Shown here: piece by piece, positions 32,507 to 41,749 of the stretch | How positions within the stretch are numbered: the first letter of the stretch is position 1 | How the letters are laid out: the number at the start of each line of letters is the position of its first letter | From: Gammaproteobacteria bacterium | GTDB lineage: Bacteria > Pseudomonadota > Gammaproteobacteria > Steroidobacterales > Rariloculaceae | Length of the DNA stretch: 64,000 bases | Assembly: GCA_017577365.1 (NCBI GenBank) | Contig: PKRJ01000007.1 | Location: 1-64,000 of the forward strand | Reading direction: 5' to 3' | Notes under the pieces: model-generated | Database searches by the model: none | Seen by the model: the letters and a program-made list of their open reading frames with translations, nothing else | What the model was told of the DNA's origin: nothing | Position numbers and translations under genes: made by a program

Positions 32507-34000
32507 CTACGCGTCCGTGCCGCCGACCGTCAGCGAATCGATCTTCAGCGTCGGCTGACCGACGCCGACCGGAACGGACTGCCCGTCCTTACCGCAGACG
32601 CCGATGCCCGGATCGAGCTCGAGGTCGTTCCCGACCATCGATACGCGCGTCAGCACTTCCGGACCGCTGCCGATCAGCATCGCGCCCTTCACCGGCCGCG
32701 TCTTCTTCCCCTTCTCGATCAGATACGCCTCGCTCGCCGCGAACACGAACTTGCCGGACGTGATATCGACCTGCCCGCCGCCGAAGTTCGGCGCGTAGAG
32801 ACCGCGATCGACCGACGCGATGATCTCCTCCGGATCTCGATCGCCGGGCAGCATGTAGGTATTCGTCATGCGCGGCATCGGCGCGTACGCGTACGACTCG
32901 CGGCGACCGTTGCCCGTCGGCGCACGCTTCATCAGCCGCGCGTTCAGCTTGTCCTGCATGTAGCCCACGAGGATGCCGTTCTCGATCAGCGTCGTGCACG
33001 ACGTGGGCGTGCCCTCGTCGTCGACGCTCAGCGAGCCGCGGCGGCCCGGCAGCGTGCCGTCGTCGACGACGGTGCACGCTTCGGTCGCGACGCGCTGTCC
33101 GATGCGATCGGTGAACGCGGACGTGCGCTTGCGATTGAAATCGCCTTCGAGGCCGTGGCCGATCGCCTCGTGCAGCAGCACGCCGGGCCAGCCGGGACCG
33201 AGCACGACGGGCATGTTGCCGGCCGGGGCCTGGACGGCTTCGAGATTCACGTTGGCCTGCCGCACGGCTTCGCGCGCGAGCCGCTCGGGCAGCCCGGTCC
33301 CGACGATCACGCCGAAATCCCCTCGCCCGCCGCCGCCGGCATAACCTTGCTCGCGGCGGCCTCTGTGCTCGACGATCACCGAGACGTTGAGCCGCACGAG
33401 CGGACGCACGTCGGCGGCGAGGACACCGTCGGACGTGCGGATCAGCACGAGCTCGTAGACGCCTGCGATGCTGCCGACGACCTGGATGACGCGCGGATCG
33501 AGCTTGCGGCAGTAGCGATCGAGCTCCGCGAGCAGCTCGACCTTCTTCACGTCGTCGAGCGTCGGCAAGGGATCGACCGCGGGATAGAGCGTGTGTCCGC
33601 GCACGCGGCTCGCGACTTTCACGCGGCCTTCGCCGCCGCTTCGCGCGATGCCGCGCGCGGCATGCGCCGCGTCGAGCAGCGATGCGATGTCGAGCTCGTC
33701 GGCATAGGCGAAGCCCGTCTTCTCGCCGACGATCGCGCGCACGCCGACGCCTTGATCGACGCTGAAAACGCCGTCCTTGACGATGCCGTCCTCGACGGAC
33801 CAGCTCTCGTAACGCGTCGATTGAAAGTACAGGTCTCCGTAATCGAGCCGATGCGCCATCAGCTCGCCGAGCGCGCGATCGACGGCGGCGAGGTCGAGCC
33901 CGGCGGGCTCGAGCAGATCTCGCTCGACGACGGAAAGAGGATCCGTGGACAGATCGACGCGCGCGAGCGTGGGCGCAATCACAGACTGTGGCTGAATCAT
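32507..34000 (-). CDS. tldD: Metalloprotease TldD
   Basis: TldD is the catalytic subunit of the TldD-TldE metalloprotease that opens to admit unfolded peptides only. The 497-residue protein carries the modified zinc motif HExxxH as HEAIGHGLEGDF near residue 270, plus a downstream Cys ligand region (LDPGIGVCGKDGQSVPVG near the C-terminus). The first ATG after the nit stop gives MIQPQSVIAP. The gene is in the rng-yhdP-nit-tldD order typical of gammaproteobacteria. Its usual downstream neighbour yjgA/darP is not seen; three small unknown genes lie there instead. Confidence 0.96.
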   Translation of the reverse strand: MIQPQSVIAPTLARVDLSTDPLSVVERDLLEPAGLDLAAVDRALGELMAHRLDYGDLYFQSTRYESWSVEDGIVKDGVFSVDQGVGVRAIVGEKTGFAYADELDIASLLDAAHAARGIARSGGEGRVKVASRVRGHTLYPAVDPLPTLDDVKKVELLAELDRYCRKLDPRVIQVVGSIAGVYELVLIRTSDGVLAADVRPLVRLNVSVIVEHRGRREQGYAGGGGRGDFGVIVGTGLPERLAREAVRQANVNLEAVQAPAGNMPVVLGPGWPGVLLHEAIGHGLEGDFNRKRTSAFTDRIGQRVATEACTVVDDGTLPGRRGSLSVDDEGTPTSCTTLIENGILVGYMQDKLNARLMKRAPTGNGRRESYAYAPMPRMTNTYMLPGDRDPEEIIASVDRGLYAPNFGGGQVDITSGKFVFAASEAYLIEKGKKTRPVKGAMLIGSGPEVLTRVSMVGNDLELDPGIGVCGKDGQSVPVGVGQPTLKIDSLTVGGTDA

Positions 34001-34002
34001 GG

Positions 34003-34812
34003 CTAGAGCTCTCGCCGATGCGCGAGCACCGGGAACTGTTGGCGGAGGCGTTCGAGTCCGATCATATCGAGTTCGGCCGCGACGATACCAGGGCCCTCCG
34101 GGCGCTCCGCGAGGACGTCTCCCCACGGACCGATGACCATCGAATGTCCATACGTCTTGCGTCCGCCGGCATGCTCGCCCCATTGACCCGCGGCAACGAC
34201 ATAGGCGAGCGATTCGATCGCACGCGCTTGCAGCAGCGGACGCCAGTGCACTCGCCCGGTCGGCACCGTGAACGCCGCGGGCACGACGATCACGTCGACG
34301 CCGAGCACGCCGAGCCGGTGGAACAGCGCCGGGAAACGCACGTCATAACAGATCGTCATGCCGATGCGGCCTAGCGGCGTCTCCGCCGCCACGACGCGCT
34401 CGCCGGCGAGGGTCGTCGCGGATTCCCGGTAGCTCTCGCCCGTCTGGCCCGGAATCTCGACGTCGAACAGATGGATCTTGTCGTAGAACGCGGCGACCGT
34501 ACCGTCGGGCGACACAAGATACGACCGCGACGACGGGCGATCGTTCCTGTCGCGGATCGGAATCGTGCCGCCGACGATCCAGACGCCGTGGTTGCGCGCC
34601 GCGTCGGCCAAGAAAGCTTGCGCTGGGCCGTCGCCCGGAGCCTCCGCGGCCGCGATCCGCTCGGCGTCTTGCGCGCCGAGAAACGAGAAATTCTCCGGCA
34701 GCACGATCAGCTCGGCTCCTTGCGACGCCGCTTCGGCGATCCACCGTCCCGCCTCCGCCAGATTACGCTCGACGTCGCGCCCGCTGGTCATCTGTACCGC
34801 CGCTGCTTTCAT
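34003..34812 (-). CDS. Nitrilase-superfamily carbon-nitrogen hydrolase (Nit1-like)
   Basis: The 269-residue protein has the catalytic triad of the superfamily: Glu in LPENFSF, Lys in YDKIHLFDVEIPG and Cys in TICYDVRFP. The RHLFDV-like and GRVHWRPLLQARAIE stretches fit the Nit1 branch, whose best characterised members hydrolyse deaminated glutathione. That activity is inferred, not shown. It lies between yhdP (4-base overlap) and tldD (2-base gap), a conserved arrangement. Confidence 0.9.
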   Translation of the reverse strand: MKAAAVQMTSGRDVERNLAEAGRWIAEAASQGAELIVLPENFSFLGAQDAERIAAAEAPGDGPAQAFLADAARNHGVWIVGGTIPIRDRNDRPSSRSYLVSPDGTVAAFYDKIHLFDVEIPGQTGESYRESATTLAGERVVAAETPLGRIGMTICYDVRFPALFHRLGVLGVDVIVVPAAFTVPTGRVHWRPLLQARAIESLAYVVAAGQWGEHAGGRKTYGHSMVIGPWGDVLAERPEGPGIVAAELDMIGLERLRQQFPVLAHRREL

Positions 34813-37800
34813 CGTCTTTCTCCGACACGCACCGCTTCTTCGTGCGGCAGCTCGGCGCAGAGCCGCCCTTGCTCGATTTCTTCCGCCGACAGCCGCTCGA
34901 CGATCGGCTCGTCCCAGCTGCCCGTGATGCAGTAGGACGCGCGCCCGATGCCCTTCAGCGGCTCCTTGAAGATCCGCGTGAAGATCAGAAGCGCCGCGCC
35001 GACGCCGGGACCGCCGATCAAGCCGCCGACCGTCGGCAGCATGTTCCCCGGCTCGGCGGTCACGACGGCATGCTGACTGTAGTCTCGATCGCGCAAGCCG
35101 ATGCGGCCCGCCATGCCGATCTCGGCGACCGGACCGCTGACCTTGAAATCGTTCGTGTACGCGTTGCCGTCGATGATCGTGAATCCGCCGCCGAGCTCGT
35201 CGAACACGAGCCCCTTATTGAACACGTCGCGGAAGTCGAGCGCGAGACGCCGGGGCAGCAACGTGATGCTCATCAGCCCGACGACCCGCCCGGCGCCGGG
35301 ATCGATATCGAGCAGGCTGCCGTCCTCGAGCCTGAGCTTGACCTCGCCGTCCAAGTGATCCATCCAACGATCGTTCGGCGCCCCGGGCCAACGAACGCTC
35401 GCGTTGATCTCCGCCATCTCGCCGGACGCGATCGGCTCGAGCGACAACGCTTCGAGCGCGCTCTTCACGTCCGTTGCGAGCAGCGTGAACTCGAGCTCGG
35501 TCGTCGGCCCCGACGGCCCTTCGAACCAGCCGCCGTTGCCGGACATCGAGAACGAAGGGCCTCGACTCTCGAACGACACGAGCTCGAGTCCGAGCGGCGT
35601 GGCGCGCACGTCGGCGCTGAGCGCGCCGAGCTTGCGGGCTCCGACGCGAAAATCCGCAGCAGTCAGATCGAGCCCGAGCCAGGCCCGCGGATCCAGCCGC
35701 CGGTCGCCGCCGCGAGGCGTGCCTTGTCGAGCGGCAGTGAGATAGAGCCGCTCCATGTCGGCGACGATCGCCGGCCGTCCACGCAGATCCCGCGGCACGC
35801 GCACGGATCCCGCGACCTGCGCGCTGTCGATATCGATCAGCCATGCGGTATCGCCGCGTCGGACGTCGAGCTGCGCCGCGCCGACCTCCTGGCCGAACGC
35901 CGCGAGATCCCCGATGTCGAGGCGCACCTCGGCGAGCAGCTCGTCGATTCCGCGCGCGCGGCGGCCGCCGCCCGCACGTGCGGCCGACCGGGCTTTGAGC
36001 AGCGCGGCCCATTCGTCGACGTCGAGCCGGCGCACGTTGCCGTAGATGCCGAGCCCGGCGGCGGGCGGTTCCGGAAGACTGCCGCCGAAGGCGAGCGCGC
36101 CGCGCGCGAGCTCGAGCCGATCGTCGCGTTTCTCGAGCGAGATCGCGAAGCGCCGCGTCGCGCCGTAATTCCCTTCGATATCGAGCCGCCGCGGCGCGAC
36201 GGCGAAATCGAGCTGCAAGCTCGTCGGCTCCGAGGCCTGCTTCGCGAACGGCTCCGGGAGATTCAGCGCGAGCCCGGACAGATTCGATCGCACCTCGACG
36301 CGCAGCGGAGCGGACTCCGCTTCGCCGAGGCCGACGGACGGCAGCAGCAGAGAGCCGGACCAGCGCGTTTGCCCCGCCGCGAGCCCTTTGAGAGGCAAAT
36401 CGAACGCGTCGATCACCGCGGCGGCCGTCACCTCGCCGTCGACGTCGACACGCGTGCGATAGCCGTCGACACCGGCCGGCGACACGCTCGCGGTTACGGG
36501 GCCGTCGAGAAAGATCGCCTCGATGCCCTGCGCGGCGACGCTGCCGTCGGCGAAGCGCAGAGTGCCGCGGATATCGCTCGCACGCGGCGCGAAGCCGTCG
36601 ATCGAGAGCGCCCCCGAATCGATCGTGAGCGCCGCGTCGAGGCGGTATGCCGTCATGTCGAGCAGCGGCAGAGCGAGCTCGAACGCGACGTCGCCGGTGC
36701 CCTCGGGCGCGCTCAGGCGTTCGTAGCCCGGCCCGAGCTTCGCCGCGATCGGCGGAGAGCTCCGCAAGAACGTCAGGACCTCGTCGAGCGGGCCATGGGT
36801 CTCGGCCGCGAGCTCGAGCACCGGTCGACGCAAGTCCGGAATCTCGACGCGCACCTCCTCGGCGACATTGCCGAGCACTCGTCCGTTGCCGCGCGCGCTG
36901 AACGAGGCATTGCGAAACTCGATCGTGCCGTCGAGATCCTGCGCGACGGGCCAGTCGCTCACATAGCGAAGAATGCCGTTCTCGATCGTCGCGGTGACCC
37001 GGAACAGGCCCTCTCCAGCGTCGAACGGGAAGGCGGCGAGCGGACCTACGAACTCGAGATCGGCCCCGACGACCCGCCCGCCGCGAATCGCGCTGTCGAG
37101 CCACTCGACGGCGCGACGAGGCATCTTGCTCGCGGGCAGGTAGCGGCTCGCGGCGACGGCCGGAAAACCGTCGGCGCGCGCGGCAAGATCGAGCGTCGGC
37201 GAGCCGCCGTCGACCGGAAACGTGATCTCGAAACTCGAGCGAGTGCGCACGTCCGGTGTCGCGAGCACGAGCTCGTCGCCCACGACACGAATCGCGTCGG
37301 CGCCTTCGCGCCAGACGACGAGGCCGCTGAGCTCTTCGACGTCCAGAGCGGAGCGGAACAGGGCCGGCCAGTCGAGCTGCGCCGATCGCGTCGTGAGCTC
37401 GAGGCGGCCGCTCGCCGTGTCCGCCCTGACCTCGCCGGACAAACCGTCGAAGCCCGGCCGGTTGCCGGACGGCTCGAGCCCGAGCCGATCGAAACGCGCC
37501 GAAACGTCGTAGCTCGGCACGTCCGCGCCGCGGCGCCACGTCGCGTCGAGAGCGATGAGGTCGCCGCGCGGCTCGAGGTCGAGCCATACCGACGCCCGTT
37601 TCTCGGCATCGAACGCCACGACGATCGGCGCGAGATCCTCGATGCGGAGGAACGAGCTCTCCAGCGAGACCTCGGACCAGCCGCTGTCGTCGGTCGCCAC
37701 GTCGAGCAGCAGATCCGCATCGTCCGGCCAGTCGCGCCCGTCGCGCACGATCTCGACGTCGTTCAACGCGAGCCGAAATCCCGTGTCCGTTCGCGTCCAC

Positions 37801-38681
37801 TCCGCGGCGAACGCTGCGCGGTCGTAACGCGCGCCGCGCGCTTCGGCCCATTCGAGATCGGCGAGCGCGGCGTCGAGCAGGCCGCGCACGAGCGTGCCGC
37901 CTTGCCACTCCAGCCATATCGACACGTCGCCGCGGCCTTCGACCGGCCATCCGCGTATATCCGGAAGCGCCGCGCCGATCTCGGCCAGATCGGCGCGCTC
38001 GGCGCGCCCGAACACCCGCCAAGCGTCGCCGCGGCGAAGATCGGCCTGCGCACCCACCTCGATCCCCGAAGCGATCTCGGCGGGCGGCCGCGCCCGCGCG
38101 TCGAGCTCGAGCATCCCCTTGCTTCGGCCGAGATCCAACGCGAGGTCCGTGAACGTCCAATCGACGCCGTGAGCGGCATCGAGATAGCGCACGGTGCTGT
38201 CGCGCACCGCGATCTCGACCTCGACCGGCAGCCACGCGTCGAGATTCGACGCGCCGTCGCCGTCGGGCGCGCGCTCGAGAGCGAGCCGACCGTCGGCGAG
38301 GCGCAGCAACGTCAGCGTCGTCCCGTCGAGCGTCAGGCGTTTCACGCGGATCTCGCGCCGCACGAGCGCCCATGCGTCGAGCACGACGGCGGCGCGCGAC
38401 GCGGACAGGAACGGCTCGCCCTCGCTCGGCGCGGCCACGGTCGCGGAGTGGAACGTCAACTCCGGACCGCGAAGGCCGAAGCGGACGTCCATCCTCTCGA
38501 ACCCGAGCTCGAGGCCGAGCGCCTCGCCGAGCGCATGCTCGATCTGCGCCTGATAGCTCGGCAGCTGGGTCGCCGCGATGCGCAGCACGCCGATCGCGAT
38601 CGCGAGCAGAATGACGACGATGCCGGCCGCGGTCAGCAACCCGCGCACGAGGCGGCCGACGATGCTCTTCCTCGCGCTCAC
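34809..38681 (-). CDS. yhdP: YhdP-family AsmA-like phospholipid transport protein
   Basis: YhdP is an inner-membrane-anchored AsmA-like protein that bridges the periplasm and, with TamB and YdbH, carries phospholipids to the outer membrane in E. coli. The 1290-residue protein has one N-terminal membrane helix (about 11-32) and then a long beta-rich body, with the DUF3971/AsmA_2 C-terminal region near residues 1090-1260 (LRLEDGSLLDIDPGAGRVVGL in parts). The GTG start lies inside the rng stop (GTGA), and the stop overlaps nit by 4 bases. Length agrees with E. coli YhdP (1266). Confidence 0.92.
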   Translation of the reverse strand: MSARKSIVGRLVRGLLTAAGIVVILLAIAIGVLRIAATQLPSYQAQIEHALGEALGLELGFERMDVRFGLRGPELTFHSATVAAPSEGEPFLSASRAAVVLDAWALVRREIRVKRLTLDGTTLTLLRLADGRLALERAPDGDGASNLDAWLPVEVEIAVRDSTVRYLDAAHGVDWTFTDLALDLGRSKGMLELDARARPPAEIASGIEVGAQADLRRGDAWRVFGRAERADLAEIGAALPDIRGWPVEGRGDVSIWLEWQGGTLVRGLLDAALADLEWAEARGARYDRAAFAAEWTRTDTGFRLALNDVEIVRDGRDWPDDADLLLDVATDDSGWSEVSLESSFLRIEDLAPIVVAFDAEKRASVWLDLEPRGDLIALDATWRRGADVPSYDVSARFDRLGLEPSGNRPGFDGLSGEVRADTASGRLELTTRSAQLDWPALFRSALDVEELSGLVVWREGADAIRVVGDELVLATPDVRTRSSFEITFPVDGGSPTLDLAARADGFPAVAASRYLPASKMPRRAVEWLDSAIRGGRVVGADLEFVGPLAAFPFDAGEGLFRVTATIENGILRYVSDWPVAQDLDGTIEFRNASFSARGNGRVLGNVAEEVRVEIPDLRRPVLELAAETHGPLDEVLTFLRSSPPIAAKLGPGYERLSAPEGTGDVAFELALPLLDMTAYRLDAALTIDSGALSIDGFAPRASDIRGTLRFADGSVAAQGIEAIFLDGPVTASVSPAGVDGYRTRVDVDGEVTAAAVIDAFDLPLKGLAAGQTRWSGSLLLPSVGLGEAESAPLRVEVRSNLSGLALNLPEPFAKQASEPTSLQLDFAVAPRRLDIEGNYGATRRFAISLEKRDDRLELARGALAFGGSLPEPPAAGLGIYGNVRRLDVDEWAALLKARSAARAGGGRRARGIDELLAEVRLDIGDLAAFGQEVGAAQLDVRRGDTAWLIDIDSAQVAGSVRVPRDLRGRPAIVADMERLYLTAARQGTPRGGDRRLDPRAWLGLDLTAADFRVGARKLGALSADVRATPLGLELVSFESRGPSFSMSGNGGWFEGPSGPTTELEFTLLATDVKSALEALSLEPIASGEMAEINASVRWPGAPNDRWMDHLDGEVKLRLEDGSLLDIDPGAGRVVGLMSITLLPRRLALDFRDVFNKGLVFDELGGGFTIIDGNAYTNDFKVSGPVAEIGMAGRIGLRDRDYSQHAVVTAEPGNMLPTVGGLIGGPGVGAALLIFTRIFKEPLKGIGRASYCITGSWDEPIVERLSAEEIEQGRLCAELPHEEAVRVGERR

Positions 38682-40141
38682 ATCAGCACGACGTCGTATT
38701 GATCCGGCGCATACATCGTCTCCGCCTGCAACCTGATCGGCTTGCCGGTCAACTCCTCGAGCTCCGCGACGGTGCCGGATTCCTCGTCGAGCAGCCGCTC
38801 GATGACGTCGGGACGTGCGAGGACCAGGAGCTCCTGAAAATCGAACTGGCGATGCTGGCGGACGATCTCGCGAAAGATCTCGTAGCAGACCGTCTCGGGC
38901 GACTTCACGAACCCGCGCCCTCCGCAGCTCGGACACGGCTGACACAGCACGTGCTCGAGGCTCTCGCGGTTGCGCTTGCGCGTCATCTCGACGAGACCGA
39001 GCGGAGAGACGCTCATGATCTGCGTCTTCGCGTGATCGTTCGCGAGCCGCGCCTGGAGCGTCTGCAGCACTTGGCGACGATGCTCCTCCTCGGCCATGTC
39101 GATGAAGTCGATGATGATGATGCCGCCGAGGTTGCGCAGCCTGAGCTGTCGCGCGATCACGACCGCGGCCTCGAGATTGGTTCTGAAGATCGTCTCCTCG
39201 AGGTTGCGATGACCGACGTACGCTCCGGTGTTGACGTCGATCGTCGTCATCGCCTCGGTCTGATCGAAGACCACGTGACCGCCGGACTTCAGCGCAACCT
39301 TGCGATTCAACGCGCGATCGATCTCGTCCTCGATGTTGTAGAGGTCGAAGAGCGGACGACTCTCGGAGTAGAGCTCGATCTTCGGCGCCATGTGCGGCAT
39401 GAAGCGCTCGGCGAACTCCTTCATGCGCTGGTACTCCTCGGCGGAGTCGACGCGCACGCGCTCGACGTCGGGACCGAGCATGTCCCGAAGCACGCGGAGC
39501 GGCAGCGCGAGATCCTCGTAGACGAGCTGCGCGGGTCGGGCCTTCGCCGCGGCCTCCTCGATCGCCTCCCACAGCTTCTGAAGGAACAGCATGTCCGCGC
39601 GCAGGGCCTCGAGCGACGCGCCCTCGGCGGCGGTTCGGACGATGTATCCCGCTTTCGTCGGCGTCGTGATGATCGAATCCATCAGCGAGCGCAAGCGCTC
39701 GCGCTCGGCCTCGTCCTCGATCCTCGCCGAGATGCCGATGCCGCTGCCTTTCGGCAGCATCACGAGATAGCGCGACGGGATCGTGATATGCGTCGTGAGC
39801 CGCGCGCCCTTCGTGCCGAGCGGATCCTTCAGCACCTGCACGAGCACCTCGCCGCCCTCGGCGACGAGGTCGCGGATATTCGGCTCGCCGTTGCGACCGC
39901 CCGATACCGCGTTGCTGCCGACGATATCCGAGACGTGCAGGAACGCCGTGCGCTCGAGGCCGACGTCGACGAACGCGGCCTGCATGCCGGGCAGCACGCG
40001 CGACACGCGTCCCTTGTAGATGTTGCTGATCAAGCCTCGCCGATTCGCACGCTCGATCACGATCTCCTGCAGCATGCCGTTCTCGACGAGCGCCGCGCGC
40101 ACCTCGCGCGGCGTGACATTGATCAGGATTTCCTCTTTCAC
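38678..40141 (-). CDS. rng: Ribonuclease G
   Basis: RNase G processes the 5' end of 16S rRNA and helps turn over mRNAs. The 487-residue protein starts with the S1 RNA-binding domain (about 30-120, LISNIYKGRVSRVLPGMQAAF), has DNase-I-like catalytic Asp residues in TIDVNTGAYVG and IIDFIDM, and a zinc-link CQPCPSCGGRG near residue 405. It lacks the long C-terminal extension of RNase E. The start is the GTG within the maf stop (VKEEILINVTP), and its stop overlaps yhdP, so maf, rng and yhdP are coupled. Confidence 0.95.
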   Translation of the reverse strand: MKEEILINVTPREVRAALVENGMLQEIVIERANRRGLISNIYKGRVSRVLPGMQAAFVDVGLERTAFLHVSDIVGSNAVSGGRNGEPNIRDLVAEGGEVLVQVLKDPLGTKGARLTTHITIPSRYLVMLPKGSGIGISARIEDEAERERLRSLMDSIITTPTKAGYIVRTAAEGASLEALRADMLFLQKLWEAIEEAAAKARPAQLVYEDLALPLRVLRDMLGPDVERVRVDSAEEYQRMKEFAERFMPHMAPKIELYSESRPLFDLYNIEDEIDRALNRKVALKSGGHVVFDQTEAMTTIDVNTGAYVGHRNLEETIFRTNLEAAVVIARQLRLRNLGGIIIIDFIDMAEEEHRRQVLQTLQARLANDHAKTQIMSVSPLGLVEMTRKRNRESLEHVLCQPCPSCGGRGFVKSPETVCYEIFREIVRQHRQFDFQELLVLARPDVIERLLDEESGTVAELEELTGKPIRLQAETMYAPDQYDVVLM

Positions 40142-40731
40142 GTTCGGCCTTTCGACCAGCCGCCCCGTACGCCGACGCGCTCGAGGAGCAGCGCCGTCTC
40201 GCACAGGGGCAAGCCCATCACGCCCGAGTAGCTTCCCGACAAGTGCTCGACGAAGATCGCGCCGATCCCTTGGATGCCGTATCCGCCGGCCTTGTCGAAA
40301 GGCTCGCCGGTCGCACAATAAGCGCGTCGTTCCTCGTCCGTCGTCGCGCGGAATCTCACTTCGCTGACGTTGAGCGCCGCGTCGATGCCGTCTCGCGAAC
40401 GTACGGCCACGCTCGTGAACACTCGATGAACGCGCCCAGAGAGCGCTTCGAGCATCTCGAGCGCGTCGGCCTCGGATGCGGGCTTACCGAGAATTCGGCC
40501 GTCGAGCACGACCGCGGTGTCGGCGGCGATGACCGGCACGGGAGCGACCTCGGCCCATACGGCTTCGGCCTTCGCTTCCGCGAGACGCGCGACATAACGC
40601 TCCGGCGGCTCGCCGTCGAGGACGGTTTCGTCGATCTCGGCGACGCGGACGACGTGCCGCACGCCGATCTGCGCGAGCAGTGCGCTGCGGCGTGGAGACG
40701 CCGATGCCAAGTACACGAAATCGTCGGACAT
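40138..40731 (-). CDS. maf: Maf nucleoside triphosphate pyrophosphatase
   Basis: Maf proteins hydrolyse dTTP, UTP or modified nucleotides to monophosphates as house-cleaning enzymes. The 197-residue protein has the N-terminal SASPRRSALL motif, ADTAVVLDG and SGYSGV-like GSYSGVMGLPL, with DKAGGYGIQG in between. The YhdE subgroup (dTTP/UTP) is likely by its position next to rng. Its ATG is 7 bases after a TATAGT element, so the transcript may be leaderless. Confidence 0.93.
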   Translation of the reverse strand: MSDDFVYLASASPRRSALLAQIGVRHVVRVAEIDETVLDGEPPERYVARLAEAKAEAVWAEVAPVPVIAADTAVVLDGRILGKPASEADALEMLEALSGRVHRVFTSVAVRSRDGIDAALNVSEVRFRATTDEERRAYCATGEPFDKAGGYGIQGIGAIFVEHLSGSYSGVMGLPLCETALLLERVGVRGGWSKGRT

Positions 40732-40738
40732 TCAAGCC

Positions 40739-40744
40739 ACTATA
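40739..40744 (-). promoter_or_regulatory. Candidate -10 (TATAGT) of maf-rng-yhdP
   Basis: On the - strand TATAGT ends 7 bases before the maf ATG. The gap to rlmH is 100 bases, so a separate maf promoter is plausible. No -35 was recognised. Confidence 0.45.
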
Positions 40745-40831
40745 CGAAATCGGCCGATTCGCGGCATAGTCCGGGGCTCGCAAGAATCGCGAAGCGCGCT
40801 CGACGACGCGGCGGCCCCGCCCGCCGCGGCT

Positions 40832-41302
40832 TCAGGCCCGGTGATACGGATGACCTTCGAGCCAGCTCACGGCTCGGTAGAGCGCCTCGGCGACGACGAT
40901 CCGGACGAGGCCATGCGGCAGCGTCAGCGGCGACAGCGACCAGGTCTCGTCGGCGCGCTCCCGGCATGAAGGCGCGAGCCCGTCGGGGCCGCCGACGAGC
41001 AAAGCCACGGGCTTGCCCTCCGTGCGCCACCGCTCGAGCCGGGCCGCGAGATCCGCGGTTCGCCACGGGTCGCCGCGCTCGTCGAGGGCGACGATGTGCG
41101 CGCCCCGCGGCAGCGCGGCAAGCATCCGCTCACCCTCCTGCTCGACGGCCCGCGCGACCGACACACCTCGGGTACGCGGCGCGAGCGGGATCTCCTTGAG
41201 CTCGAGGGAGACCGGAGGTCGCAGGCGCCGGGCGTACTCCACATACCCTTCCTCGACCCAGCGCGGCTGGCGCGCGGAGACGGTCAACAGCACGAAACGC
41301 AC
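40832..41302 (-). CDS. rlmH: 23S rRNA pseudouridine1915 N3-methyltransferase RlmH
   Basis: RlmH methylates pseudouridine 1915 in helix 69 of 23S rRNA on the 70S ribosome. The 156-residue SPOUT protein has the trefoil-knot motif LLVGGPDGLAPS, ALDERGDPWRTADLAARL and the C-terminal LPHGLVRIVVAEALYRAVSWLEGHPYHR. The start is GTG with a GAGGAG upstream. It follows rsfS as in E. coli. Confidence 0.96.
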   Translation of the reverse strand: MRFVLLTVSARQPRWVEEGYVEYARRLRPPVSLELKEIPLAPRTRGVSVARAVEQEGERMLAALPRGAHIVALDERGDPWRTADLAARLERWRTEGKPVALLVGGPDGLAPSCRERADETWSLSPLTLPHGLVRIVVAEALYRAVSWLEGHPYHRA

Positions 41303-41374
41303 GATGCGCTCCTCGGCCGGCGCGGCGCGAGCCGGTTCGGGCGACGCCGTGCTGACCGGCCCGGCGCGTCGGCG

Positions 41375-41749
41375 TCAAGCGATCCCCGCGCTCTCGTCGC
41401 GCGCGGGGAGGTCCCACAGGCTTTCGATGTTGTAGAACTCGCGGACCTTGGGCAGCATCACGTGAACGATCGCGTCGGCGAGATCGACGAGCACCCACTC
41501 GCCGGCTTCCTGCCCCTCGATGCCGAGCGGATCGATCCCCGCTTCCTCGCAGCGCTCGATGAGCCTGTCGGCGATGGCACGCACGTGACGGTCCGACCGA
41601 CCGCTCGCGATGATCATGTGATCGGTCACGGACGTCAAATGCCGGACGTCGAGACTGACGATCTTCTCGGCCTTCATATCGTCCAGCGCGTCGACGACGA
41701 GCTTGACGAGCTCGTCATCCTTCGGCTTTTTCCGTTTCCTTTTCGGCAT
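41375..41749 (-). CDS. rsfS: Ribosomal silencing factor RsfS
   Basis: RsfS binds L14 and blocks subunit joining when nutrients are scarce. The 124-residue protein has the core LDVRHLTSVTDHMIIASGRSD, the conserved GEWVLVDLADAIVHVML and REFYNIESLW. I chose the ATG giving MPKRKRKKPKDDE; it lies 35 bases inside the end of nadD, and the Lys/Arg-rich first 12 residues are unusual but still upstream of the family core. The nadD-rsfS-rlmH order is conserved. Confidence 0.94.
   Translation of the reverse strand: MPKRKRKKPKDDELVKLVVDALDDMKAEKIVSLDVRHLTSVTDHMIIASGRSDRHVRAIADRLIERCEEAGIDPLGIEGQEAGEWVLVDLADAIVHVMLPKVREFYNIESLWDLPARDESAGIA

Noticed and set aside
32507..34000. A defence or RiPP biosynthetic cluster centred on tldD
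   Set aside because: TldD lies in its ordinary rng-yhdP-nit-tldD context. No precursor-like leader peptide, cyclodehydratase or transporter is nearby. Only the small-gene tail is unexplained, and it is kept as a finding.
34842..38702. Very long open frame antisense to yhdP (over 1200 codons)
   Set aside because: Low-complexity Arg/Glu/Asp composition and full overlap with a clear yhdP. It is an effect of GC-biased codon positions.
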